A DNA stretch of 64,000 nt from Paramyrothecium sp. XJ0827 (taxonomy: Eukaryota > Ascomycota > Sordariomycetes > Hypocreales > Stachybotryaceae): assembly GCA_020881915.1 (NCBI GenBank), contig JAJFPB010000002.1:930001-994000 (forward strand), written 5' to 3'. A program made the translations under genes and the position numbers. Within the stretch, counting starts at the first letter, position 1. Each line of letters opens with the position of its first letter. Below are positions 1 to 10,814 of the stretch, one piece after another. The notes beneath the pieces are model-generated. The model searched no databases and had not been told where the DNA came from. It was given only the letters and a program-made list of their open reading frames with translations.

Positions 1-83
1 CATTTTCACTGCGGAAGCTGACGTGCTGTCTGGCGACGTGCGGCCGTGGCCTCCCCGTCTGTGACGTGTGCTGCAGTCTCTCA

Positions 84-90
84 TATATAA
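84..90 (+). promoter_or_regulatory. TATA-like box upstream of the MFS efflux gene
   Basis: A TATATAA heptamer lies about 120 bases before the first ATG of the MFS transporter. The position suits a core promoter in a filamentous fungus, but only the sequence match supports it. Confidence 0.4.
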
Positions 91-208
91 CACTCTTGGG
101 GTACAGCCTAAAAGATGAATCTCTTTTCGTCACGCTCAGAATCTCGAGGGACAGGTAATCCCCCCGTAGATCGATCCTCTCTAGCCCGGTGGCTAGTCCT
201 CCGCTACA

Positions 209-2243
209 ATGGAAGCTCCGCCTTACAGAGCGTCGCTCGTCTCGTCCAAATCCTCGCGGCTCAGCGTAAACCTGCCGCGCGAGTCGCTTTGGGCAGCCAT
301 GAGCACCACATCCAAGTACTTTGTTGGTGATCGAGAGGTCCCTTCCGCGGGTCGCAATGTCACATCCTGGCTCGAAGACGACGCGACACGACGACCCTCC
401 TCGGACTACAGCGGGGACAGGTCGATACATGGGGACGAAAAGGCATTCACGAAGCCACCGCAGAGGCCCCAGAGGGCTACCTTCCGTGACAGTGTTCAGA
501 ACGGCTTCCGCAACAGCTTCCTCCTGGGCGCCGTACGCTTTGAGGATGAACGGCCGCGGCCCTTGACAATCTCTGAGAGCCGCGAGAAACTGACTCAAAC
601 CGTTTCGTCGGGGTTTGTAGAGGCAGCCCAGCCTACAGCCCCCGCGGAAGAAGACAATACGGAATATGCATCAGGTCTCAAGCTTGTACTTATCGTTATA
701 GCCCTGTGCTGCGCTGTTTTTATCATGGCTCTCGGTACGTTATCCGCGTTGCTGTCCTTCGCTTGACAATCACTGACAAAACTCAGACAACTCCATCATC
801 GCAACCGCCATTCCGAAAATCACGGCGGAGTTCAAGAGTCTCAACGATGTCGGCTGGTACGGCTCTGCCTACATGCTTACTGGCGCGTCTCTCCAGCTCT
901 TTTTCGGCAAGCTCTACACCTTCTGGTCCATCAAGTGGATATTCCTTGGCGTCATTGCCATCTTCGAGGTCGGCAGTCTGGTGTGCGCCATCGCCCAGAA
1001 CAGTGTAACGCTCATCATCGGCCGAGCGGTCGCAGGCATCGGCTCGGCTGGCATCTTTGCCGGCGCTCTCACCATTCTGGCCTACTCCGTGCCCCTGACC
1101 AAGAGGCCCATCTACACCGGTCTGATCGGTGGTATGTTTGGTATCTCCTCCGTCGCGGGTCCTCTGGTTGGTGGAGTCTTCACCGACTCCGTTAGTTGGC
1201 GGTGGTGCTTCTACATTAACCTTCCAATTGGATTCATCACTGTCGTCATCATCAGCATCTTCTTCCCCGACCCTGACAGGAAGATTCCGCCAGCGACATG
1301 GAAGCAGCGCGTCTGGCAGCTGGATCCCATTGGAACCATCATCTTCACGCCCGCGGTTGTCTGCGCCCTCCTTGCGCTCAAGTGGGGTGGCGTCGACTAT
1401 CCGTGGGACGACTCCCGCGTGACTTCGTGCCTGATGCTGTCTGGTGTCCTGGCTCTTACCTTTATTTACGTTCAATTTCGAATGGGCGAGAACGCCACGG
1501 TACCGCCCCGAATCTTCATGCAGCGAGACGTTTGGGCTTCATCCTTTTTCGAGTTCTGCGTCGGCGCATGTTTCCTTGAGTCCTTGTATTTCCTGCCCAT
1601 CTGGTTCCAGGCTGTGCAGGACTCATCTGCCATTATGTCTGGTGTCAAGAACATTCCCATGCTCTTGGGCAACGTTATTGCGTCGGTCGTTGCTGGAAGC
1701 CTGGTCACCATCTGGGGCTACTATACGCCCTTCATGATCATCGGCGCCCTTTTCATGCCTGTTGGCTACGGCCTAATCTCAACCTTGGGCCCCGGCTCAG
1801 GTGCAGCTGAATGGATTGGCTACCAAGTTATTGCCGGCATTGGTGTCGGCCTTGGTATGCAGCAACCTCTCATTGCGGTCCAAGTGGTGCTTGACATTGC
1901 CGACGTGCCCACCGGTACCGCCCTCATCATTTTCTTCCAGTCTCTGGGCGGCGCACTCTTTGTCTCTGCCGGCCACACAGTCTTCGGCAACCGATTGGCC
2001 CGTGGCCTTCAGGAGAACGTGCCCGAGCTGAATCCCCAGGATGTTGTCCACGCAGGTGCCACAGCGATCCGGGATCTCTTTGCGCCGCAATTCATCGATG
2101 GCATCATTAAAGCATATAACGCCGCGATCAACGAGGCATTCTACGCCTCCGCTGCCACTGCTTCTGCAGCCATTCTTGGTGCCGTCCTCGTCAGCTGGAG
2201 GAGCGTCAAGGGCAAGAACATCGAAATGTCTGGCGGCGGCTAA
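209..2243 (+). CDS. MFS drug-efflux transporter, DHA2 (14-helix) type
   Basis: Plasma-membrane proton antiporter of the family that exports drugs and fungal toxins (HC-toxin pump-like). Exons 209-734 and 787-2243 join to 660 residues; the intron has a gtacgt donor and a cag acceptor and splits an Asp codon. About 155 hydrophilic residues come first, then the first helix, which ends in the family signature L-D-N-S-I-I-A-T-A-I-P at about residues 175-185. The antiporter motif C (A-G-P-L-V-G-G) is near residues 299-305. Many further hydrophobic segments follow, consistent with 14 helices. ATG at 299 is an alternative start that would shorten the cytoplasmic tail by 30 residues. No biosynthetic enzymes adjoin it, so the substrate cannot be inferred. 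Confidence 0.9.
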
Positions 2244-3125
2244 GCCCACATTCACGTGTTCTTTTGGAATCATTCCTTACTATACAACTTATACAGTACA
2301 CCTGATAGTGATCTAGCTATAATCCTTAGTCTCATTTTTCCCCTCATCAGCTTCACTTTTTGGTTTGTCTCCTTCCATGGTATCTGGTTTCCCGATAGAC
2401 GTGTCACATTTTCCGGGCACAGGCTGGCATGGGTGCATTTTGACGGCGTTTTTTTATTATTTCCATGGTCAGCAACGAGATAGCAGAGGTGGTAGCAGGA
2501 AATCTCGGAGCAACTTGCGGGCGGTGGAGGCAGTTTCCCGCGATACAGCGGAGATAGGTGACGGGGCTTGCGGAGGAGCTGGGGAAGCTGAGATTGTATA
2601 GTTGACGAGGGACTCAGAGTTTCCATGAATAACAATCTCAGATTGACCTCTTATTTGCACAATGGCTCCATGTATGTTACGCTGCGGCGTGAGCTGTCAA
2701 ATTGATACACAAGGCATTGATTGGATATCCTGTGTTGGCGTTGAAGTACTTTTTTTCGATTGGTGCCTGTGCCGTGTAAGTGGTTGTAAGACTCTCGACA
2801 ACTCACGAGTGGAAAGCCTGACCACGAGAACATCTGATTTCAGGATATTAAAGTGCATGATGCGTAAATACCATGGCGTGATATTTGCTGTAAATAATCC
2901 ATTCTACAAATCAAATGGCCAATACGGCTTTTCTATGTCAAATTAACAATAGAATATTGGTTTAGGGTAGTCCAGCAGAGGCGGTCGCTCACGTGCCAAG
3001 CCTCGAGTCGTTGATTGACGTAATTTGGCTGAGCTCCGAGAACGCACTACTAGTACAAGCTCCAGCTCCGAGCTACAAGCCTCTAACCTCCCAGCCACAT
3101 CGTGAAGCATTCGTCTCGACCAACC
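2244..3125. other. Intergenic region, no gene seen
   Basis: Separates two genes on the same strand. It must contain the 3' end of the MFS gene and the promoter of the M20 peptidase. Short open frames on both strands show no domain or signal peptide. Confidence 0.6.
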
Positions 3126-4428
3126 ATGCGCCTGATTGTCATTAGTCTTTTGGCCTCCGCCGCCAACTTTGGCTCCTGCACTGCGCAGCAATTGCCCCTT
3201 TCCGGTGCAATTGGGTCAACCCATGCGTCCGCTTCCAGCGACGCGCCCTCCTATCGTTCCGAGCTTCTCTCGCTGCACAAGTCTCTCATTGACATTCCCT
3301 CGATTTCGGGCAATGAGAACGAGGTTGGCAAGTTTCTCATTGACTACCTGGTTGAGAAGGGATACAAGGCGGAGGGCCAGCCGGTTCCCCAACCCGGAGA
3401 CGACGACAAGGACGAGGACAAGATCCGCTTCAACGTCGTTGCATGGCGGGGTCAGACACATGAGCCGAAGCCCAGGCTGCTGGTCACCAGCCACATTGAC
3501 GTGGTGCCGCCGCACATCCCGTATGACATTGAGGACGGCGATGTGACGAAGGACACTATGATCAAGGGCCGCGGTAGCGTGGATGCCAAGGCTAGCGTCG
3601 CAGCCATGGTCATCGCGCTGCAAGAGCTCCTGGCTGGAAAAAATGTCAAGGAGGACGATGTGATGCTGCTGTTTGTGGTTGGCGAGGAGGCTACCGGCTC
3701 TGGTATGCGCGTCTTCAGCGACGTCATCGAGCAGATGCCCGACCCTCCCCGTTTCGAGGCTGTCATCTTTGGCGAGCCAACCGAGAACAAGCTGGCGTGC
3801 GGCCACAAGGGCGGCCTCTTCTGCAACATCGAGGCCCGCGGCGTCGGCGGCCACAGCGGCTACCCGTGGCTGGGCAAGTCGGCCAACGAGGTCATGATCC
3901 GCGCCATGGCGAAGATCCTCGACACCGACCTGGGCAGCAGCGAGCTGTACGGCAACACCACGTTCAACGTCGGCCGCTTCGACGGAGGCGTGGCCGCCAA
4001 CGTCATCCCCGAGTACGCAAAGGTGGGTTTCGCGTGCAGGGTCGCCATCGGTCCCGAGAAGGAGGGCGGCTGGATCGTGCGCGACAAGCTCCAGGCCATC
4101 CTGGACGAGATTGACAAGGAGGCTTTCGAGCTCGACTGCACGCATGCGTACGGCGCGGTCGACTGCACTTGCGATGTGGACGGTTCGTCCTTGTTCCTCT
4201 ACCAACTTTGCTGACTTGCGCTGACTTTGAACCATGACAGGATTCGAGAACATCGTCGTCAATTATGGAACCGACGTGCCCAACCTGGCGGGTGATCACA
4301 CCAGGTACCTCTACGGCCCTGGAACAATCCTCGTCGCTCACGGAGCCCGTGAGAACATCACTGTCGGCCAGCTCGAAACGGCAGTCGAGGGGTATCAGAA
4401 ACTTATACTTCACGCACTGAAGAAGTGA
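3126..4428 (+). CDS. Secreted M20-family metallopeptidase (ArgE/ACY1/carboxypeptidase type)
   Basis: Zinc-dependent hydrolase predicted to release amino acids from peptides or N-acyl amino acids outside the cell or in the vacuole. Exons 3126-4182 and 4241-4428 give 414 residues; the intron has a gttcgt donor and an acag acceptor. A hydrophobic leader M-R-L-I-V-I-S-L-L-A-S-A supports the start at 3126 over the in-frame ATG at 3102. M20 metal-site motifs are present: S-H-I-D-V-V-P (His123, Asp125), G-R-G-S-V-D-A-K (Asp153) and V-G-E-E-A-T-G (Glu187 catalytic and Glu188 metal-binding by analogy). H-S-G-Y-P follows at the start of the dimerisation domain. The length fits the family and the gene looks intact. 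Confidence 0.9.
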
Positions 4429-4582
4429 AACAGGCGAATCATTCGTCGTAAAGCGTACATCATTAACACGTGCTAGTCTATACTCTAGAATAAATGATAC
4501 CCTTATTTCAGGTTCTATAAAAGGCTTCCGAGGCTATGTTGAAAATGTCATTGACAGTGACAGAATCTCCCCCCAAAAACCC

Positions 4583-5749
4583 TTACTGACCGACAATCTT
4601 GGCCCATCGCTCCGGCAGGATCTTGCTGAAGTCAAACTTGCCATCCGGTCCCTTCTCCACAGCACCCTTTTCCGTGACGACAGTGTCGATAAACTCAGCA
4701 GGCGTGACGTCAAACGCAGGATTCCACACGGCAATCCTCTGGTCCGCCGTCGCAACCCTGACCTTGGAGCTCTCATCCACGCTGCCGTCGGGCTTGATGA
4801 CGGCGCCGGTCACCTGAGTCAGCTCCTCCCGCTTGCGCTCCTCGATCTTGATGTCGTCGCCCGTCTCCGTCTCCAGGTCGATGCTGGTCGTCGGCGCGGC
4901 GACGATGAACTTGATGCCGTGGTGCTTAGCCAGGACGCTGAGCTGGTACGTGCCGATCTTGTTGGCCGTGTCGCCGTTGCGCACGACGCGGTCGGCGCCG
5001 ACGATCACGGCGGCGATGTTGCGCTGCTTGCCCTGGGTGCGGAACAGCGCGGCGGCCATGGAGTCGGTGATTAGCGTGCTGGGGATGTTCTCATAGACAA
5101 GCTCAAAGGCCGTCAGCCGACTGCCCTGGTTGTAGGGGCGGGTCTCGGTGCAGAAGGCGTGCTGCAGCAGGCGTTTGTCCTGGAGGGTGCGGATGATGCC
5201 GAGGGCGGTGCCGTGTCCGGAGGTGGCTAGTGATCCAGTGTTGCAATGTGTCAGGACGGATATTTGCTTCTCAGTCGATGCGCCGACGTTTTCGCGCAGC
5301 CACTCCGCTCCGTGTTCGCCAATGAAGAGGTTGGTCTCCAGATCCTTTCCAAAGATCCTCTCTGCTTCCTCAATGAACGCCTTAATGATGGACTCCTTGG
5401 TCGCATCGCCGCCCAGAGAGCGTATCTTCGCCTTGAGCTGGTTGATGGCGTTTGTCAGATCGACGGCGGTCGGCCGGCTCTGCTTGAGGTAGTCGAGCGC
5501 CTCGTCAATGTGCGCGATCGTCTCTTCGGCCGAGGAAGTGGACACGGGGCCCTTGTGCAGCTCAACGGCCAGGCCGAGGCTGGCGACGATGGCAATGGCA
5601 GGGGCGCCGCGGACGCGCATCGAGGCGATGCTCTCAAAGGCCTCCTCGCGCGTGGAGACTTCATCGTAGTGGAATTCGTGCGGGAGGCGAAGCTGGTCGA
5701 GGACTTCCAGCTTGCCGCGGGTGTACTTGACGGCCTGTAGGGTAGACAT
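4583..5749 (-). CDS. MRI1: Methylthioribose-1-phosphate isomerase
   Basis: Converts 5-methylthioribose-1-phosphate to 5-methylthioribulose-1-phosphate in the methionine salvage pathway, in the cytosol. A single intronless frame of 388 residues, normal for the eIF2B-alpha/MtnA family. The signatures are R-G-A-P-A-I near the N-terminus, T-H-C-N-T-G-S-L-A-T (catalytic Cys by homology), E-T-R-P-Y-N-Q-G-S-R-L-T-A and V-G-A-D-R-V (catalytic Asp), followed by N-K-I-G-T-Y. The start chosen is M-S-T-L-Q-A-V-K-Y at 5749, where similarity to the family begins; an ATG 15 codons upstream adds an unlikely leader. It is convergent with the M20 peptidase and divergent from TRS130. Confidence 0.95.
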   Translation of the reverse strand: MSTLQAVKYTRGKLEVLDQLRLPHEFHYDEVSTREEAFESIASMRVRGAPAIAIVASLGLAVELHKGPVSTSSAEETIAHIDEALDYLKQSRPTAVDLTNAINQLKAKIRSLGGDATKESIIKAFIEEAERIFGKDLETNLFIGEHGAEWLRENVGASTEKQISVLTHCNTGSLATSGHGTALGIIRTLQDKRLLQHAFCTETRPYNQGSRLTAFELVYENIPSTLITDSMAAALFRTQGKQRNIAAVIVGADRVVRNGDTANKIGTYQLSVLAKHHGIKFIVAAPTTSIDLETETGDDIKIEERKREELTQVTGAVIKPDGSVDESSKVRVATADQRIAVWNPAFDVTPAEFIDTVVTEKGAVEKGPDGKFDFSKILPERWAKIVGQ

Positions 5750-6145
5750 TATGAGAGTTGTATGGGACCGATAGGCGACCAAGAGAAGACTCAAAGATGG
5801 GCAAATTTGAGAGAACGAAACCGCAATGAAGATCGCTCGATCCCAGAATGCTCAATTCGCGATGGACTTTTCGAAATATTGCCCCTCGCTAGAAATTCTG
5901 CCGCACCCCGCCATCCGCTGAGATATGGCGTCAAGCCCCGAGAGCCACTCGTTGCCCCTTGTGCTCGCTCACCGCCCAGCGCCCAACGGAAGAAAAGAGG
6001 CTCCGATTTTGTCTGCGCCACATGCGCCACAGGGGTCCGGGTTGCGGTACGTACCCCTTAGCATGCAGCTTGCGGATAGCTTCACGGGCGCTGGCCCGAC
6101 TGTTGAACTTCCCGCGATGTGCAGGCCAGAGACGAGGTGCTTGCC
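5750..6145. promoter_or_regulatory. Bidirectional promoter between MRI1 and TRS130
   Basis: The 396 bases separate two divergent start codons and must hold both promoters. No TATA box stands out, as expected for housekeeping genes. Confidence 0.55.
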
Positions 6146-9100
6146 ATGGAACAGCAGTCGTCGACGTCCAAGGTGACCGGTAAGTGACGGGATGCCTTCT
6201 CTCAATGGAATCGTGTGTTTCAAAAAGCTAACTTCAGCCTCCCAGTCGAGTATTTCGATCCTCACGATGTCTACAAGTTGCTGGCCCCCGGCCTAGACCC
6301 TCGCCTACCGCTCCACAACCTCCATTGGCAGTCGCATGCCGGTCCTCTACGCTCGATCGATACTCTACATGTTGAGCTGGTGCATGCCGACGGCGGGGCT
6401 CCGGCATCGACGCCCGTATCCACGCTGAGGCAGTCCGGGACGGTGACCGAAGATGGCTTCCAGACGCAGAACGTCGGCGGCCGCGCCGCCTCGACGGATA
6501 CCGTAGACACGCAGTCGCTCCCTGTCAGGCCTGGAGGGGCTCAGAGGCGGCACCAGATCCCCGGTTTGCGACGTACGCCATACCTGAAGGTCCTCTTTGT
6601 TCGATGTGACGACAACGACAGCTACAAGACCGCGGTCAGGGCAGAGGTTCGCGAATGGGTAAAAGCGCATGCCTCCGTGACGAGCTCCTCGAAAAAGGCG
6701 AGCAACCAGGAAAACCACGATGCATTCGAATGGCTCATCGTTCATGTTGTATTACCCAACACTGTCGCTGCAACCCAGCCCAGGGGAAGCAGCAGCGGCA
6801 AGTCGGACAATGGTGCCCCTGAGAGGAACCCATCCACGACCTCGCGCTGGCGGACCGGATCGACGCCGCTGTTGGAGAAATTCCGGGCCGACTTCAACAC
6901 ATCCGGGAAGGGCAGTCCGGACCACATTGCCCAGATACGAATTGGCATCAACGATGTGCCTTATGACATGCTTCCTCGAGTCGTACCCGCTGTCCCTTCA
7001 GGCTACTCTGAAACGCAGCAGGATGCCGAAAATGCGTGGAACGAGCTTATCTCGAAGTTTAAGGGCCTCATTCTCAGTTCGTTCGACAAGAGAGTCAGCC
7101 AATACGAGGAGGATATCAAGGAGAAAGACGCCCAGAGATCGCTGCCCGGCTGGAACTTTTGCACCTTCTTCATCCTCAAGGAGGGCCTGGCGCGCGGCTT
7201 TGAGAACGTCGGCCTTGTTGAGGATGCATTGGTCGGCTACGACGAGCTGAGCGTCGGCCTGGACTCGGTGATCTACGAGCAGGCTCAAGCGGGATCGCCA
7301 GAGCGGCATGGCGGTGCCATGCTGCCCTACACGGAAGAGCTGATGAAGGCGGCCCAGAAGGCGCTGGCGGAAGCTGGAGGGGATGATGGAGAGGACGAGG
7401 AAGCGGTCGACTTGCAATCCAAGGAGACGCCCGCGGCGCATTTCGATGACATCTCCATCAGCCCAGACAAGAAGCCATATCGAGACATGATTTTGGCGAA
7501 CAACGTGTCGGTCTTTGATTTCCGATGCTACATCTTTGCTCGCCAGATAGCACTACTTCTGCGTCTTGGCAACGCCTTGACTTCGAGAGAAGATCTGTTG
7601 GCGAGGCTCCAGGAGCAGCAGGACTCCGTCCTACATGGCGGGGCTCCTCCTGCTGTACCGCCGAAGCACGACGAAGGCATGGAGAATCTAGCTATGCTGG
7701 CCGAGGTCTGCCGCAGGACGCTACAGTTTATTCCATCCGTCTCACAAGTCATGCGCCGGGATATAGCTGCCGCAATCATCAGCGACGAGCAGTCGGAGAC
7801 GTCTAATAAACTAGATCCGGTCCTTGCGGAGACGATGGACAACCTCGTGGCTTCGTTTGCGTTCTCCGTAGCGCAGCAGATCTTGGCCCAGACAGCAAGC
7901 AAATCGCTACCCGTGCCCCCTTCCAGCCTCATATCCCCAGACGAGCAGAAAGTGGCTCTTCCAGAGCCGAAAACCATGATGCACCCCGCGCGAACGGCGT
8001 CGGTGCAAATACGACCAAATTCTCGACCTCCACCTAGCCCTGGTCACTTCCCAGGGCCCGGCCGTCGCATGAGTTTGGGGGAGCTTGAGTCGCAACAGGC
8101 CAGCTTCCTCAAGACAGGCATGGAAGAGCTCGCCGCTAGACGAGCCGAGCTTTACCTCCTGTCCAGGAGCATCCTCGATGGCCTTGGAAAGAAGCGCGGA
8201 TGGAGCAACGGCTGGAGCGAGGCGCCGGTTGTAGGAGAGCCTGACGTGGCCGACATGGAGGACATCAGTCTTGATGACGATACGTCATCGCCAGCTGAAG
8301 AGGAAGAGGCCTATGGGGCTTCGTCCTCCGGCATTGAAAGCCGCCTCCTGCGCGATGCCATCGACAATCGCGACGACTTCTACAGTCTATACGAGATCAT
8401 GACGGACAAGGCCATGCGCCATTACTCAGTGGCGAACCAGGAGCACGCAGTTCACTCCAACCTGGCTGATCTTGCGGTGCTAAAATACCATCTGAAAGAT
8501 TATAAAACGGCAGCTTCGCAATTCGCCCGTACTACCCCATTCTTCGGAGTGAGCGGCTGGAGCATGCTTGAGCTGTCAATGCTGATCATGTACTCCCAGT
8601 GCCTGAGTGAGCTAGAGTCCAACGAGGACTACGTGCGTGTAGCCCTCAAGCTGCTGACCAAGGCATGTGCGGCGGAGAGGCAGCGCCTAGAGCAAAAGTC
8701 TGCAGTCTTACTCGCAGGCAGTAGCAGTATGCCCGACATGACTCCCCTGAAGGGTGTTGTTGGGAAGCTGTTCAGCCTTGCCCAGGTGCTGCCGACTGTG
8801 GCCAAGGTCCCACTGGCGAATTTCTTCTCGCGTCTCGAGCTGGTGGGCGCTCCTGGGTACGAGGACCAGCGAGACAGCTGCAACCTGACCTTTAAGCTAT
8901 GGAGCTTGCTGCCGGAGGAGGTCACCTTTGACCGCGTGAGCCTCAAGATTGCCAGTGTGGATGGGGGGCCCTGCAAGGATATAGTGTTCGAAAACAAGGG
9001 TGAGACTTTGCTCAGACCCGGCAGAAATACTGTTACAGTGACAAGCAATGTAAGTGTTCCATTATTCGGAATCGGGAAGCTAGCTAACACGACGACAGTC

Positions 9101-10814
9101 CATTGTGCCCGGAAAATACAGAATCATGCACCTAGCCCTGTCATCCAACAACCTCTTCCTGCATTTTGACCGAGATCCTAGCTCCCCGCCACCGAAAACA
9201 ACAGATGTCTTCAAGAACGCAGAGGTCGCGTTGTACCAGCGGAGCGGCGGGCTCGACGTTGAGCTGGTCGCAACCAAGCACACCGCATTGGACAAGAATA
9301 ATTCCCTGGACCTCCAGCTCAGCACGGGCTGGAACAAGCTGAAGAGCTGTGAGATCCGGGTGAAGCCCGCGACGGGCGGCTTGCGCCTCCTCACGACAGA
9401 GGCCAAGGTCATTGACTCGTCGGCCGAGTTCACGAAGCCTCCGGAGGCGGGCCTCTTCGTGCTCAGCTCCGTGGCAGACAATACTTCAGTGACCATTCGG
9501 TTCCCCTATTCTGTGGAGCAAGACGTCGTCGATGTACTGGCGAAGCTTGAGGTCACGTTTGTGACGGAGTCGGACACAACGTTTTATCTGGCCAAGTCTC
9601 TGGCAATCCCAATCTCGCTGGTTCTTGGTGTCAACGTGCAGGACGTGTTCAAGCACAACGCCCTCTTCTCTCGCTTCACCGTCTCAGCAGTCACCTCGAG
9701 TCCGCTGCGGCTGTTCAAGAACGAGCTAGTGTCCTGCGACCTCTTCGAATCGTCGTTCGGGGTAGCGCCTCAGCGGCCCGTCACAGTCTTCCCCAAGCAG
9801 CCAGCTTCGCTGACGTACAAGATCACAAGGACAAACAAGCCCAAGACCAGCAAGCGAGCGGGGAAGACCATGTACCTGAGGCTCCACTACAGCTTGCTGC
9901 AGTCGGAGATTGAGGATGCATTCAGCACCTCGATCAGCGAGGCTTTGCGGGAGACGCCTCTTCGGCAGTATACCCGCGTCGTGTTGGCACATGTCATGGG
10001 TGAGTTGGGTAAGAGTCTGCAACCCCAGGACCTGGAACGAGCCGCGCTCCTGGGAGAGGTGACAACTGCGTTCCTGGCGGGCGTGCCCTGGGAGTCACGT
10101 TTCCAGAACCTAGGTCTGGTGCCCGGGTCGAACGATCATGCAGCCAGCAAACTATCCTCGTTCATAGCGGAGTGGCAGCAGGCTCATGCGCAATTGCGCC
10201 TAGTAACATCACAGGCAACAGAGCCATCTACTCTCCTCATCCCAGTGGAGATCCCTTCGCTGCCCATTCTTCACACGGCAGACCTTCGCCTGGCTCTATC
10301 GACTTCGGACCTTATAGACGATAAGAACACGGTGACGCCTACAGTCTCCATCAACCAGATGATTCCGGCGAGTCTACACCTCAAGTGGACGCGGATCTGG
10401 GACACGGAAACCGCGAGCAAAGGCAATCAGGAGTTCAGCTATGAGGTTAATGCCCCGGCGGACACGTGGCTGCTAGGCGGACGTCGCAAGGGACACTTCA
10501 TCATCCCCGCGGCTAGCAAGGAGGGCGTTTCGTCAACACCGGAGACGGAGGCGGAAATTCCGCTCATCCTGATCCCGCTGCGCGAAGGATGGCTGCCGTA
10601 CCCGACAGTCGACATCAAGGAGGTGCTGGGTGAGGACGGCAATGCGGTGGCGCAGGCGTGCGAGGTGGACTGGCGGAACCTGGGAGAGACGATCAGGGTC
10701 GTGTCCGAGAGGCAGGCTGTGACGGTGAGCTTGGACGCGAGCGGGCCGGGAGGAGGGCCCCTGATATTGGAGAGTGAAGGGCTGAGGACGGACGGGGGCA
10801 GGATTGTGGCTTAG
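6146..10814 (+). CDS. TRS130: TRAPPII complex subunit TRS130 (TRAPPC10 homologue)
   Basis: Large subunit of the TRAPPII tether and Rab exchange complex, acting in Golgi and endosome traffic. I read three exons: 6146-6179, 6246-9049 and 9099-10814, giving 1517 residues. The 34-base first exon encodes M-E-Q-Q-S-S-T-S-K-V-T and joins V-E-Y-F-D-P-H-D-V. This needs the acceptor at 6245; the nearer ag at 6237 breaks the frame. The second intron (gtaagt..cgacag) joins in phase at T-S-N / S-I-V-P-G-K-Y. The N-terminal half has the family's conserved R-F pattern around K-F-R-A-D-F-N, and the C-terminal half is beta-rich, as in Trs130. An acidic low-complexity stretch near residue 690 looks like a linker. 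Confidence 0.9.

Noticed and set aside
783..1475. 230-codon minus-strand frame
   Set aside because: Antisense to the MFS transporter; low-complexity acidic product without domain features.
3216..4262. 348-codon open frame on the minus strand
   Set aside because: Antisense shadow of the M20 peptidase gene, which has catalytic motifs and a signal peptide on the plus strand.
6238..6245. Earlier acceptor at 6237 for the first TRS130 intron
   Set aside because: Joining there breaks the reading frame; the acceptor at 6245 gives a continuous conserved N-terminus.
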